Counted from the first letter of the stretch, positions 7,427 through 15,509 are shown. The stretch is DNA of 20,839 nt from Hyphomicrobiaceae bacterium (GCA_017353825.1 JAFMSC010000019.1:1-20839), one strand, 5' to 3'. Notes: generated by a model not told the origin, from the sequence alone. Translations and numbers: made by a program.

Positions 7427-8062
7427 ATGGCATTCATAGCCCCGGATCGCAATCCAAGCCTCTATCTTCTCAAAGACCACCTCGACACCGCGCTGGCACT
7501 GGGTGAGGATCTTCTCGCTGAACAGCTGGCGCTCTCGCCGGTAGACCGGCCCGGCCTGCGCGATTGGATCCGGCAGACCCGCGACCTTGAGGACTTCCTC
7601 GCCTCGCTGCGCACACTGGAATATGCGCTGACGGCGCGTCTCATGCAGGCCCGCAAGCGGGCCGAGGAGATGCGGCGCAGCGACAGCCGCCTCAAGCAAA
7701 TGATCGCCCTGTTCGTGGCCGGGACAGTTCCGCTCCTGGACGCCGCCGCCGAGCTGGGCGACACCGACGCTCGCAATTTCGACGGCACCGATTCGGCGCT
7801 CGCTTTTCTGCGTAGCCGCGGGCTGCTCGCGCCCGACGCCGCCGGCCTGGAGCTGGTGTCCAACTTGGCCGTGGGCGAGGACTACCTGGTTGCGGGCCGC
7901 ATCGAGCTCGGCACCCTCCTCGACTTCACCGCCACCTTCCTTGACACCCTCGACCTGCTCTACGATTTCCCCGCCGCTGCGGAAGACGGTCTCGATATGC
8001 CCGCGCCAGGGCCCTTGGAGGAGCGCGCCCGCCACCCGGCCGAGCCCAGCGCCGCCAACTGA
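7427..8062 (+). CDS. Hypothetical all-helical cytoplasmic protein
   Basis: A 211-residue protein I cannot assign. It is predicted almost wholly alpha-helical: repeated amphipathic segments (LKDHLDTALALGEDLLAEQL, LEYALTARLMQARKRAEEMR), a more hydrophobic middle (MIALFVAGTVPLLDAAAELG), then LGTLLDFTATFLDTLDLLYD, ending in a Pro/Glu/Ala tail. There is no signal peptide and no cysteine. I chose the ATG at 7427 (MAFIAPDRNPSLYLL) because the upstream extension to 7352 is Arg/Ser/Thr-rich and unlike the rest; the ribosome site (GAGTG) is weak. Codon use is typical of the neighbouring genes, with strong third-position GC. It precedes the transporter operon on the same strand but is separated from it by 329 bases. 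Confidence 0.75.
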   Translation: MAFIAPDRNPSLYLLKDHLDTALALGEDLLAEQLALSPVDRPGLRDWIRQTRDLEDFLASLRTLEYALTARLMQARKRAEEMRRSDSRLKQMIALFVAGTVPLLDAAAELGDTDARNFDGTDSALAFLRSRGLLAPDAAGLELVSNLAVGEDYLVAGRIELGTLLDFTATFLDTLDLLYDFPAAAEDGLDMPAPGPLEERARHPAEPSAAN

Positions 8063-8391
8063 CCGGCCGCCCGCCTGGCAGGCAGCGGGTGCATGGCAGC
8101 GGGTGACTGGCAGCGGGTGACCATGAATGTTGGGTCCTCAGCCCAGGCTCTTGGCCAAGCTTGGCCCAACCCTATGAGGCCGCCGCGTGCGTGCGGCCGG
8201 CGCCTTTGCAGGTGCGAGCTTGCCTCCGGCAGGCCCCAAAGGCCCCAACTCCATGAGTGGGCGAAATTCCACTGGACCCGAGGGGCGGGACGCCTCAATA
8301 TTCGGCCCAAGTTCGTCTGGGTGCAAGAACCCGGCACGCGGTCCGTCACCGCCACGCAAAAAAGCCACCCTGGGAGGAGTGTTGGTCCTCG
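8063..8391. other. Spacer upstream of the liv-type operon
   Basis: About 330 bases without a credible gene. It contains a 14-bp tandem repeat (8081-8122), a perfect 14-base palindrome GGCCAAGCTTGGCC (8153-8166) and the purine-rich GGGAGGAG at 8372-8379. I could not find a convincing promoter, although the operon promoter is expected here. Confidence 0.55.
8081..8122. repeat. 14-bp tandem repeat, three units
   Basis: Three adjacent units share the exact 11-base core GGCAGCGGGTG, with variable three-base ends (cat, act, acc). The array starts 19 bases after the stop of the preceding gene. Confidence 0.85.
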
Positions 8392-9201
8392 ATGGTCGCC
8401 GCCGTTGCCGAGCGCGTTGCCGCGGGGCCGAGCGCGAATGCGCTGCTGAATGTACAGAACGTGTCGGTGCGCTTCGGCGGCATCGTGGCCTTGAATGGCG
8501 TCTCCTTCGATGTTCCGCGCGGCGCCATCCTGGGCCTGATCGGACCCAACGGCGCCGGCAAGACCACGCTCTTCAACTGCTTCTCGCGGCTCTACATCCC
8601 CAACTCGGGCGACATCCTCTTCGAGGGTCGGTCGATCCTACGCGAGCCGCGCCACGCCATCCCCAGGCTCGGCATCGGACGCACCTTCCAGAACGCTGCG
8701 CTGTTCGACGGCCTCAGCGTGCGCGACAACATCAAGGTCGGCTGCCACGCCAGCACGGGCAACGGCTTCCTTACCAACGCCCTGCGGCTACCGGCCCGGC
8801 ACACCGAGGAGGAGCGCATCGGCAAGCGCGCCGACGAGATGACGGCCGTCCTGGACCTCGGGTCCTACGCCCAACGGCCAGCGGGCGGGCTGCCGTTCCC
8901 CATCAAGAAGCGCGTGGAGATCGCGCGTGCTCTGGCGGGGGCACCCAAGCTCCTACTTCTCGACGAGCCTGCCGCCGGCCTCAACCACGAGGAGGTGGAT
9001 GCGCTGCGCGCCCAGATCCGACGCATTCGCGACGCGCAAAACGTCACCGTGCTGCTCGTTGAGCACCACATGAGCCTCGTGATGTCGGTGTGCGACAAGG
9101 TGGTGGCCATCGACTTCGGTAAGAAGATCGCCGAGGGCACGCCCGCGGAGGTGCAGAAGAACCCGGACGTGATCCGGGCCTACCTGGGTACGGGAGCCTG
9201 A
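8392..9201 (+). CDS. livG: Branched-chain-amino-acid-type ABC transporter ATPase (LivG family)
   Basis: Cytoplasmic ATPase that, paired with the LivF partner, powers uptake through the two permeases encoded downstream. The 269-residue product has Walker A GPNGAGKTT (51-59), the Q-loop in RTFQN (Gln100), Walker B LLLLDEP (Asp191, Glu192) and the H-loop in LLVEHH (His225). The long LivG insertion with NIKVGCHA lies after the Q-loop. The signature region reads LPFPIKKRVEIAR (167-179): Pro170 stands where LivG proteins normally have the conserved Gly of LPYG/LPFG. All other catalytic motifs are intact. The ATG at 8392 is the first plausible start in frame; GGGAGGAG is 12 bases upstream, rather far. 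An extension to 8257 is unlike the family. livF begins six bases after its stop. Confidence 0.92.
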   Translation: MVAAVAERVAAGPSANALLNVQNVSVRFGGIVALNGVSFDVPRGAILGLIGPNGAGKTTLFNCFSRLYIPNSGDILFEGRSILREPRHAIPRLGIGRTFQNAALFDGLSVRDNIKVGCHASTGNGFLTNALRLPARHTEEERIGKRADEMTAVLDLGSYAQRPAGGLPFPIKKRVEIARALAGAPKLLLLDEPAAGLNHEEVDALRAQIRRIRDAQNVTVLLVEHHMSLVMSVCDKVVAIDFGKKIAEGTPAEVQKNPDVIRAYLGTGA

Positions 9202-9207
9202 GCGCCC

Positions 9208-9918
<711 letters not shown>

Positions 9919-9928
9919 GGGCTACGCC

Positions 9929-10834
9929 ATGGAGCAGCTCCTCCAGCAGGTCGGCGCCGGATTGGCCAACGGAGCCATCTACGCGAGCCTCGCCCTCGCG
10001 TTGGTGATGATCTTCGTTTCCACCAACCACATCAACTTCGCTCAGGGCGAGATGGCGATGTTCAGCGCCTATATCGCTTGGCAGTTCATGGAGTGGGGCC
10101 TGAGCTTCTGGCTCGCGCTCCCGCTCGTCATGGCGCTCTCGTTCACCACCGGCGTGGTTATCGAGCGCACCATCCTGCGCCCGCTGCACGGCGCACCCGT
10201 CCTGTCGGTGGTGGTGGTATTCATTGGCCTGCTCACAATCTTCCATGCCCTGGCCGGTGGCATTTGGACGTACACGATCAAGGCCGTGCCCTCGCCGTTC
10301 CCGGAGGTGGCGTTCCCCGGCTCAGGCTATATCGGCTCGCACCAGCTCGGCATGATCGGCGTCACGGTCATCGTTCTCATCGCCCTGTTCACCTTCTTTC
10401 GCTTCACGCCGCTGGGGCTCGCCATGCGCGCCGCCGCCCAGAACCCGGCCTCCGCCAGGCTCGCCGGCATCAGTGTGGACTGGATGCTGGCGCTCGGCTG
10501 GGGTCTGGCCGCGGCGGTGGGCGCCGTGGCCGGCTGCATGGTGGCCCCGGCGGTCTATCTGGAGCCCAACATGATGGCCTCAATCCTGCTCTACGGCTTT
10601 GCGGGCGCCTTGGTGGGCGGCATCTCCAGTCCCGGCGGCGCTGTTGCAGGCGGCTTCATCGTGGGCGTGCTGGAGAACCTGATCGCGTATCTTGGCAACG
10701 TGGTGGAACGGACGACCGGCCTCTACATCGTCGGCAACGGCGAGAAGCTCACCGTGGCGCTCGTCATCGTCATCGCCGTCCTCACCTTGAAGCCGAGCGG
10801 GCTGTTCGGCCACGTCACCGTGGAGCGGGTGTGA
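9929..10834 (+). CDS. livH: Branched-chain-amino-acid-type ABC transporter permease (LivH family)
   Basis: One of two inner-membrane permeases forming the translocation path. The 301-residue protein has about eight hydrophobic segments and typical LivH motifs: GLANGAIYASLALALVMIF near the N-terminus, INFAQGEMAMFSAYIAW (residues about 34-50), and the ATPase-coupling loop TPLGLAMRAAAQNPASARLA (about 155-174), ending LTLKPSGLFG. GAGGG lies seven bases before the ATG, and the gene starts 10 bases after the livF stop. The last 12 coding bases including the stop are duplicated directly after the gene (10837-10848). Confidence 0.95.
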   Translation: MEQLLQQVGAGLANGAIYASLALALVMIFVSTNHINFAQGEMAMFSAYIAWQFMEWGLSFWLALPLVMALSFTTGVVIERTILRPLHGAPVLSVVVVFIGLLTIFHALAGGIWTYTIKAVPSPFPEVAFPGSGYIGSHQLGMIGVTVIVLIALFTFFRFTPLGLAMRAAAQNPASARLAGISVDWMLALGWGLAAAVGAVAGCMVAPAVYLEPNMMASILLYGFAGALVGGISSPGGAVAGGFIVGVLENLIAYLGNVVERTTGLYIVGNGEKLTVALVIVIAVLTLKPSGLFGHVTVERV

Positions 10835-10848
10835 GAGAGCGGGTGTGA
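10823..10848. repeat. Direct duplication of the livH 3' end, including the stop
   Basis: GAGCGGGTGTGA occurs at 10823-10834 (last codons and stop of livH) and again at 10837-10848, separated by GA. The second copy forms most of the livH-livM junction and takes the place of a normal ribosome site for livM. Confidence 0.9.
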
Positions 10849-10851
10849 ACC

Positions 10852-11907
10852 ATGGCTGACACGGTCGCCTCTAGAAACGGAACTCCCGCGGCCTCTGCAG
10901 CCGGTTTCGTCTGGGGCTATCGCTACGGGCTGCTCTTGGTCGTCCTCCCGCTCCTTCTGATCGCCGGCGGCAAGGCTGGCTTCGTCAGCAACTTCCAGTT
11001 CCTGCAGCTCAGCCTGATGATCGTCTATGCCATCGCCGTGCTGGGCCTCAACCTGCTGACCGGATTCAACGGTCAGATCTCGCTCGGCCACGGGGCCTTC
11101 TTCGCCGCCGGCGCCTACACAGCGGCCATCCTGATCGATCAGCACAACTGGCCGTTGTGGGCGACACTGCCGATGGCGGCGCTCGTCTGCTTCTTTGCCG
11201 GCTACCTGTTCGGGCTTCCCGCCCTCAGGCTCGAAGGCCACTATCTGGCGCTCGCCACCTTCGCGCTCGCCGTCGCGGTGCCGCAGATCCTCAAGTATCG
11301 CCACCTTGAGCCGATCACCAAGGGCGTGATGGGCATCAACGTCTTCAAGTCCGATCCACCCTTCGGGCTGCCGCTCAGCACCGACCAATGGATGTTCCTC
11401 GTGGTGCTCGCCGTCGCCGCGTTCATGTTCTGGATTGCGCGCAACCTGCTCGACAGCCGCACCGGGCGGGCGCTCATCGCCATCCGCGACCATTCCATGG
11501 CCGCAAGCACCATGGGCATCAACGTCGCGCACTACAAGGCCGTGGTGTTCGGCATCAGCGCCCTTTACACCGGTTTGGCCGGCGCCCTGCATGGCGTCAT
11601 CTTCGAGTTCGTGTCGCCCGACAGCTTCCGCTTCGAGCTGTCGATTGCCATTCTGGTTGGCGCCGTGGTGGGCGGCATCGCCTCACTGCCGGGGGCGGTG
11701 ATCGGCGGCGTGTTCGTGCAGGTGATCGAGAAGTACGCCGACGCGCTCACCAAGCAGATCTCGGCCGCGGTACAGCTGCCGCTGGAGCTGGATCCGTGGC
11801 TGATCTACGGCATTGTCCTGATAGCGCTCATGTACGCCATGCCGACCGGCATCGTCGGCGGCATGGCTGTCCTGTGGAGGCGCTTGAAGGCCATGCGGGG
11901 CTTGTGA
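10852..11907 (+). CDS. livM: Branched-chain-amino-acid-type ABC transporter permease (LivM family)
   Basis: Second inner-membrane permease, partner of LivH. The 351-residue protein has a cytoplasmic N-terminus rich in Ala/Ser, then eight to ten hydrophobic helices. Family motifs are LGLNLLTGFNGQISLGHGAF (about residues 64-83), PALRLEGHYLALATFALAVA, and the ATPase-coupling loop RTGRALIAIRDHSMAASTMG. ALHGVIFEFVSPDSF is followed by VGGIASLPGAVIGG. The ATG at 10852 gives MADTVASRNGTPAAS; only GTGTGAA precedes it, so translational coupling to livH is likely. An insertion PITKGVMGINVFKSDPPFG between helices is typical of this subgroup. The receptor gene starts 46 bases after its stop. Confidence 0.95.
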   Translation: MADTVASRNGTPAASAAGFVWGYRYGLLLVVLPLLLIAGGKAGFVSNFQFLQLSLMIVYAIAVLGLNLLTGFNGQISLGHGAFFAAGAYTAAILIDQHNWPLWATLPMAALVCFFAGYLFGLPALRLEGHYLALATFALAVAVPQILKYRHLEPITKGVMGINVFKSDPPFGLPLSTDQWMFLVVLAVAAFMFWIARNLLDSRTGRALIAIRDHSMAASTMGINVAHYKAVVFGISALYTGLAGALHGVIFEFVSPDSFRFELSIAILVGAVVGGIASLPGAVIGGVFVQVIEKYADALTKQISAAVQLPLELDPWLIYGIVLIALMYAMPTGIVGGMAVLWRRLKAMRGL

Positions 11908-11953
11908 CGGCGCGCCGCTCACGGGCTCGAGACCCAGAGAAGGAGGAAACGCG

Positions 11954-13165
11954 ATGGGACTGTGCAAAACACTTCTGGCCGGGGCGGGCGCGCTTGCGCT
12001 TGCGGCAACCGCAGCCAGCGCCCAGAAAAAGTATGACGAGGGCGCGTCCGACACAGAAATCAGGATCGGCCATACCAACCCCTATTCGGGGCCGGCCTCG
12101 GCCTACGGCCAGATCGGCAAGACCATCGAGGCGTACTTCAAGATGGTCAACGACAAGGGTGGCATCAACGGCCGCAAGATCACGTTCATCACCTACGACG
12201 ACGGCTACGCCCCGCCCAAGACCGTGGAGATGGTGCGCAAGCTGGTCGAGGAGGACAAGGTGCTGTTCGTCTTCCAGACCCTCGGCACACCGTCCAACAC
12301 CGCCATCCACAAGTACCTGAACGGCAAGAAGGTGCCGCAGCTGTTCGTGGCCACCGGCGCCTCCGTGTGGGGCAAGCCCCAGGAGTATCCCTGGACCATG
12401 GGCTGGCAGCCAGATTACCAGACGGAGGGCATTATCTACGCAAAGCATATCCTGGCCAATGTGAAGGATCCCAAGATCGCCGTCCTCATGCAGAACGACG
12501 ACTACGGCCGGGATTACCTGAACGGCTTCAAGCGAGGCCTTGGCAAGGACGCCGACAAGATCGTGCAGGTCGCCACCTACGAGGTGGCCGACCCAAACAT
12601 CGACAGTCAGATCATCCAGCTTAAGAACTCCGGCGCCAATGCCTTCTTCAACATCACCACGCCCAAGTTCGCGGCGCTGGCCATCAAGAAGGCGCATGAG
12701 ATCGGCTGGAAACCCGCCCACTACCTCAACAACGTGTCGGCCTCGGTCGGCTCGGTGATGAAACCGGCCGGATTGGAGGCGTCGCAGGCCATCGTCACGG
12801 CCGCGTACCTCAAGGACCCCACCGATCCGCAGTTCCAGAACGATGCGGACATGGGCACCTGGCGCGCCTTCATGGACAAGTATTATCCCAACGGCGATAA
12901 GACCAGCGCCTTCACCACGTACGGTTATGCCGTGTCATCCACCCTGGCGGAGGTGCTCAAACGCGCCGGCGACAACCTCACGCGCGAGAACATCATGAAA
13001 CAGGCGGCGAGCCTGAAGGCCCTGGAGGTGCCGCTGCTCTTGCCAGGGATCAAGATCAACACCAGCCCTACCGACTTCTACCCAATCCAGTCGGTGCGCC
13101 TGCAGCGCTTCGAGGGCGAGACCTGGCAACTGTTCGGTGACGTGCTGTCCAACGAGGCGGATTAG
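11954..13165 (+). CDS. Periplasmic binding protein of the LivK-type ABC importer
   Basis: Periplasmic receptor (403 residues) that captures the substrate and hands it to LivHM. A signal peptide (hydrophobic 6-20, cleavage after Ala-Ser-Ala23) is followed by EIRIGHTNPYSGPASAYGQI and GGINGRKITFITYDDGY, the start of a type I periplasmic fold (Peripla_BP_6). Later come VPQLFVATGASVWG, VLMQNDDYGRDYLNGFK and AAYLKDPTDPQF. A very strong ribosome site AAGGAGG, seven bases before the ATG, fits the need for excess receptor. This subgroup (with YLKDPTDPQ) is widespread in soil Proteobacteria with mostly unknown ligands, often suspected to be aromatic or other carboxylates as well as amino acids; I therefore give no livK symbol. 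It ends the operon. Confidence 0.94.
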   Translation: MGLCKTLLAGAGALALAATAASAQKKYDEGASDTEIRIGHTNPYSGPASAYGQIGKTIEAYFKMVNDKGGINGRKITFITYDDGYAPPKTVEMVRKLVEEDKVLFVFQTLGTPSNTAIHKYLNGKKVPQLFVATGASVWGKPQEYPWTMGWQPDYQTEGIIYAKHILANVKDPKIAVLMQNDDYGRDYLNGFKRGLGKDADKIVQVATYEVADPNIDSQIIQLKNSGANAFFNITTPKFAALAIKKAHEIGWKPAHYLNNVSASVGSVMKPAGLEASQAIVTAAYLKDPTDPQFQNDADMGTWRAFMDKYYPNGDKTSAFTTYGYAVSSTLAEVLKRAGDNLTRENIMKQAASLKALEVPLLLPGIKINTSPTDFYPIQSVRLQRFEGETWQLFGDVLSNEAD

Positions 13166-13207
13166 CACACACCCTATGATCCCAGCCGCTTCTCCTTGGG
13201 GTTGCTT

Positions 13208-13284
13208 GGAGGTCTCCTGGAGGTCTCCTGGAGGTCTCCGGGGGGTCTCCTGGGGGTTCCCTGGCGTTCCTTTGGGGTTCCCTT
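13208..13284. repeat. 11-bp tandem repeat array, seven units
   Basis: Seven consecutive 11-base units starting 42 bases after the receptor gene: three near-identical GGAGGTCTCCT units, then GGGGGTCTCCT, GGGGGTTCCCT, GGCGTTCCTTT and GGGGTTCCCTT. A degenerate 10-base unit (13198-13207) precedes them. Units decay left to right, as expected when an array ages from one side. There are no spacers, so it is not a CRISPR. It could affect transcript ends of the operon. Confidence 0.9.
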
Positions 13285-13434
13285 GGGCGATGCGAGCGGG
13301 AACGCTCGCTCTGCGCTTGCATCCCGTGACCTTGTGAGGGTTCCCAGTCCCTTCGCGAGGTCCCGGATCGTTGGCCAGCGGCTTGCCCGACCCGGCGCGC
13401 ATGCAGAACTATGCGACGGTCTGAGCGCGCGCCT

Positions 13435-14394
13435 TCACCACGGCGTCATCCCGCCAAGGCGGGGACCGAGGTCACCTCTGAGCGCAGGCGTTGCATGCAA
13501 ACTCGGAGGACTCGGAGGACTCGAAGGGGCTGACACCAACGCGGCGGGTTCGATGAGATACTGCGGAAGGCGATCGCCGAGCGAGTAGGCGAGGCACAGC
13601 GCAAGGCTCGCCCAGACCGCGGCGGTGAAGTAGAGCGTCATCCACGCAATCTCATCCTTCCATTGGGCGAAGTCGTGGGTGACGACCCAGCGCGTGGTCG
13701 CATCGTGCAGACCTTCGATGGGTCTTAAGAGTTTGCTGCCGAGCACAAGCTCATCTTGCCAGCGGTTCAAGTACATAGGCACGTCAATGGCGATGAGAAA
13801 GGCCAGGTAGGCTGCAATCCCCACAAGCGCGACCAGAAGGGTCACACGAACCGCGCCGTCGAACTCCGGCAACAGCCGGCACAGGCCGATCCCGATCGCC
13901 AGGAAGGTGATCGCCCAGATCGAATTCTCGATGGCATGGACGAGAGAGTTGGTCGTCAAGACGCCGTACCACGAGCAGCACTGCGCCACCACGATCAGAG
14001 GCACGACCGCCCAGGCGACGTTCAAGGTCGTGTCGACGTTCGCCGTCCCACCCAGCTGGTGCAGCACGATGGCCCACTGGGCGGCGAAGCAGACCTCTGC
14101 CACCGTCGCCACCGACCTGCCGATGAGGACACTCGATAGCCACGTGTCGAACAGGCAGATTCTCTGGACGTCAGCGCGCGGCAGAAGCGACCGGAAGGCG
14201 CACCCGAAAACATAGGCCGCGCACAGGAACAGCATGAGCCCAGTGTTGGCGTAGCCGCCGATCCCGCTGACCGGTTGGCGGTAGACATCGCGGTAGAGCA
14301 GGAACCAGAGCGCGACGTTGCCGCTGCTGAACAGCGTTAACAGCGCCCACCACCACACCAGAGGATTCGACCGCGCCTGCCAGAACAATCGCAT
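13435..14394 (-). CDS. Hypothetical polytopic membrane protein (about seven helices)
   Basis: I do not recognise the family. The 319-residue product has an N-terminal MRLFWQARSNP then about seven hydrophobic segments (near residues 11-33, 49-68, 101-113, 124-142, 157-173, 184-203 and 248-270), with a soluble loop DELVLGSKLLRPIEGLHDAT between the last two. It ends in a low-complexity tail PSSPPSPPSLHATPALRGDL. The tail is encoded by a 9-bp tandem repeat and a REP-like palindrome, so the original gene probably ended earlier. The ATG at 14394 has GGAG about 10-14 bases upstream; a TTG at 14433 or GTG at 14430 would add 12-13 residues. Cysteines in CAAYVFGC and CCSW lie in or near helices. It is transcribed divergently from no near neighbour and has its own promoter region with repeated TGTCA sites. 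Confidence 0.8.
   Translation of the reverse strand: MRLFWQARSNPLVWWWALLTLFSSGNVALWFLLYRDVYRQPVSGIGGYANTGLMLFLCAAYVFGCAFRSLLPRADVQRICLFDTWLSSVLIGRSVATVAEVCFAAQWAIVLHQLGGTANVDTTLNVAWAVVPLIVVAQCCSWYGVLTTNSLVHAIENSIWAITFLAIGIGLCRLLPEFDGAVRVTLLVALVGIAAYLAFLIAIDVPMYLNRWQDELVLGSKLLRPIEGLHDATTRWVVTHDFAQWKDEIAWMTLYFTAAVWASLALCLAYSLGDRLPQYLIEPAALVSAPSSPPSPPSLHATPALRGDLGPRLGGMTPW
13444..13466 (+). repeat. REP-like palindrome overlapping a gene's 3' end
   Basis: CCCGCC (13450-13455) and GGCGGG (13458-13463) pair perfectly around AA, flanked by CGTCAT on the left and GAC on the right. It resembles the element at 5873-5893 read on the opposite strand. It encodes part of the last dozen residues (GDLGPRLGGMTPW) of the minus-strand membrane protein. 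Confidence 0.55.
13502..13528. repeat. 9-bp tandem repeat in coding tail
   Basis: CTCGGAGGA twice, then CTCGAAGGG. On the minus strand it encodes the Ser/Pro-rich tail SSPPSPPS of the membrane protein. In-frame 9-base units can expand or shrink without frameshift. Confidence 0.8.
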
Positions 14395-14414
14395 GGGCGT
14401 CCGCTCCGCTCCGA

Positions 14415-14451
14415 TGTCATCGAATGACACCAAACTGTCATGATAGTGTCA
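14415..14451 (-). promoter_or_regulatory. Cluster of TGTCA half-sites, putative operator
   Basis: TGTCAT-CGA-ATGACA (14415-14429) is a perfect inverted repeat. Further TGTCA copies start at 14436 and 14447, which is 21 and 32 bases from the first, so all lie on nearly the same face of the helix. The cluster covers the -10 and expected start region of the minus-strand membrane protein gene, suggesting control by a dimeric DNA-binding protein that binds cooperatively. Confidence 0.45.
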
Positions 14452-14469
14452 CCGACCGCAGCTGGTCGA
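14440..14469 (-). promoter_or_regulatory. Candidate promoter of the membrane protein gene
   Basis: On the minus strand TCGACC (14464-14469) and TATCAT (14440-14445) are 18 bases apart; the -10 box matches consensus in five of six positions, the -35 in four. A start near 14433 would place the TGTCA inverted repeat across or just after the transcription start. Confidence 0.35.
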
Positions 14470-14747
14470 GAGCGATATCTGCGGAATTGCTCTGCGCGGG
14501 ATGCTGACGCCAGATGTCAGCCGGCGCGGGATGCCGAGCCCTTAGGCTGGGGGGATCGCGGGTTCCGGCGCAGTCAGAACCGGTTGATGGCCACGTGCGC
14601 AGCGGTTTGGGCGCGAATTTCCTATCGACCAGCCTTGTGAAGCTGGTCGTTCCCTTCCGCAAGGTCGCGGTGACGCGTCCACGACCCGCAAGACACGGGG
14701 TTGCCGAAGGTTACAAGACGCCTGCGCGGTCGCCGATCGCCTGCCCT

Positions 14748-15509
14748 TCACAGCCAGCCGCGGGCGGCCAGCGCCATCTTCAGCTCATTCTCGGCTGCAG
14801 CGAGGCGGTCGGGGTCAATTGAGCGCAGCACCAGCTGGGTGCCGGGCTTGCCGTCGCGGTAGAAGGGATAGCTGCCCATGGGCACATCGGGATAGCGCTG
14901 CTGCAGCTCGCCGAACACGGCGGCGATCTCGCCTTCCGGTCGGTTGAGGTCGATGGCGGCGGACAGCATCTTCTTGCCCGTCTTGAGGAACTTGGTGGCG
15001 GCGTCCAGCATCACCTGCATAACTGCCGGAATGCCCGCCATCACGATGACGTTGCCAAGCATGAACCCCGGCGCGACCGAGATGGTGTTTTCTACCAGCT
15101 CCGCGCCGAAGGGAATGCGCGCCATCCTGAGCCGCGCCGGCGTAACCTCCACGCCACGCTTCTCGAAGTAGGCCAGCATCGGCTTCAAGGCGCGTTCATC
15201 GATGTCGATACCGACGCTGAACGCCTTGGCCACCGAGTCGGCGGTGATGTCGTCATGCGTCGGTCCGATGCCGCCGGTCGTGAAGAGGTAAGTGTAGCGC
15301 GCCCTGAGCTCATTCACCGCGGCGACAATCTCCGCCTCCTCGTCGGGAACGATGCGCACCTCCTTGAGCCGGATGCCGATGTCGGTAAGGTGGTCGGCGA
15401 CGTGGCTGATGTTCTTGTCCTTCGTACGCCCGGACAGGATCTCGTCGCCGATCACGAGTAGCGCGGCCGTGATGATCTCCTCGCTGTTTGCCTGGGCGTT
15501 GTTGTTCAT
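14748..15509 (-). CDS. CinA/MoaB-like molybdopterin-binding-fold protein (COG1058)
   Basis: A 253-residue protein consisting of the MoCF (molybdopterin-binding-like) domain of CinA without the C-terminal amidohydrolase (PncC) domain. It begins TAALLVIGDEILSGRTKDKN and carries the signature LFTTGGIGPTHDDITADSVA (about residues 75-94), then VAPGFMLGNVIVMAGIPAVM. Stand-alone COG1058 proteins are usually called competence/damage-inducible protein A; nucleotide pyrophosphatase activity (ADP-ribose, FAD) is known for related domains, while a molybdenum-cofactor role is not implied. The ATG at 15509 follows GGGAGGG three bases upstream and matches the family start; an upstream extension is Arg/Ala-rich and unlikely. 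It is divergent from sfsA, an arrangement consistent with its usual neighbourhood in alphaproteobacteria. Confidence 0.9.
   Translation of the reverse strand: MNNNAQANSEEIITAALLVIGDEILSGRTKDKNISHVADHLTDIGIRLKEVRIVPDEEAEIVAAVNELRARYTYLFTTGGIGPTHDDITADSVAKAFSVGIDIDERALKPMLAYFEKRGVEVTPARLRMARIPFGAELVENTISVAPGFMLGNVIVMAGIPAVMQVMLDAATKFLKTGKKMLSAAIDLNRPEGEIAAVFGELQQRYPDVPMGSYPFYRDGKPGTQLVLRSIDPDRLAAAENELKMALAARGWL

Larger units (their letters stand above)
14395..14747. other. Spacer between membrane protein gene and cinA-like gene
   Basis: About 350 bases. The left 75 bases hold the candidate promoter and TGTCA-site cluster of the membrane protein. The rest shows no gene, tRNA or clear terminator that I can support. 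Confidence 0.55.

Noticed and set aside
8187..9062. Plus-strand open frame overlapping livG
   Set aside because: Runs out of frame through livG; Arg/Ala-rich composition typical of a shadow.
13198..13284. CRISPR-like array
   Set aside because: Units of 11 bp are head to tail without spacers and no cas genes are present; it is a simple tandem repeat.
13166..13434. Small plus-strand open frame with Gly/Leu/Trp repeats
   Set aside because: Its sequence is only a translation of the 11-bp array; no ribosome site.
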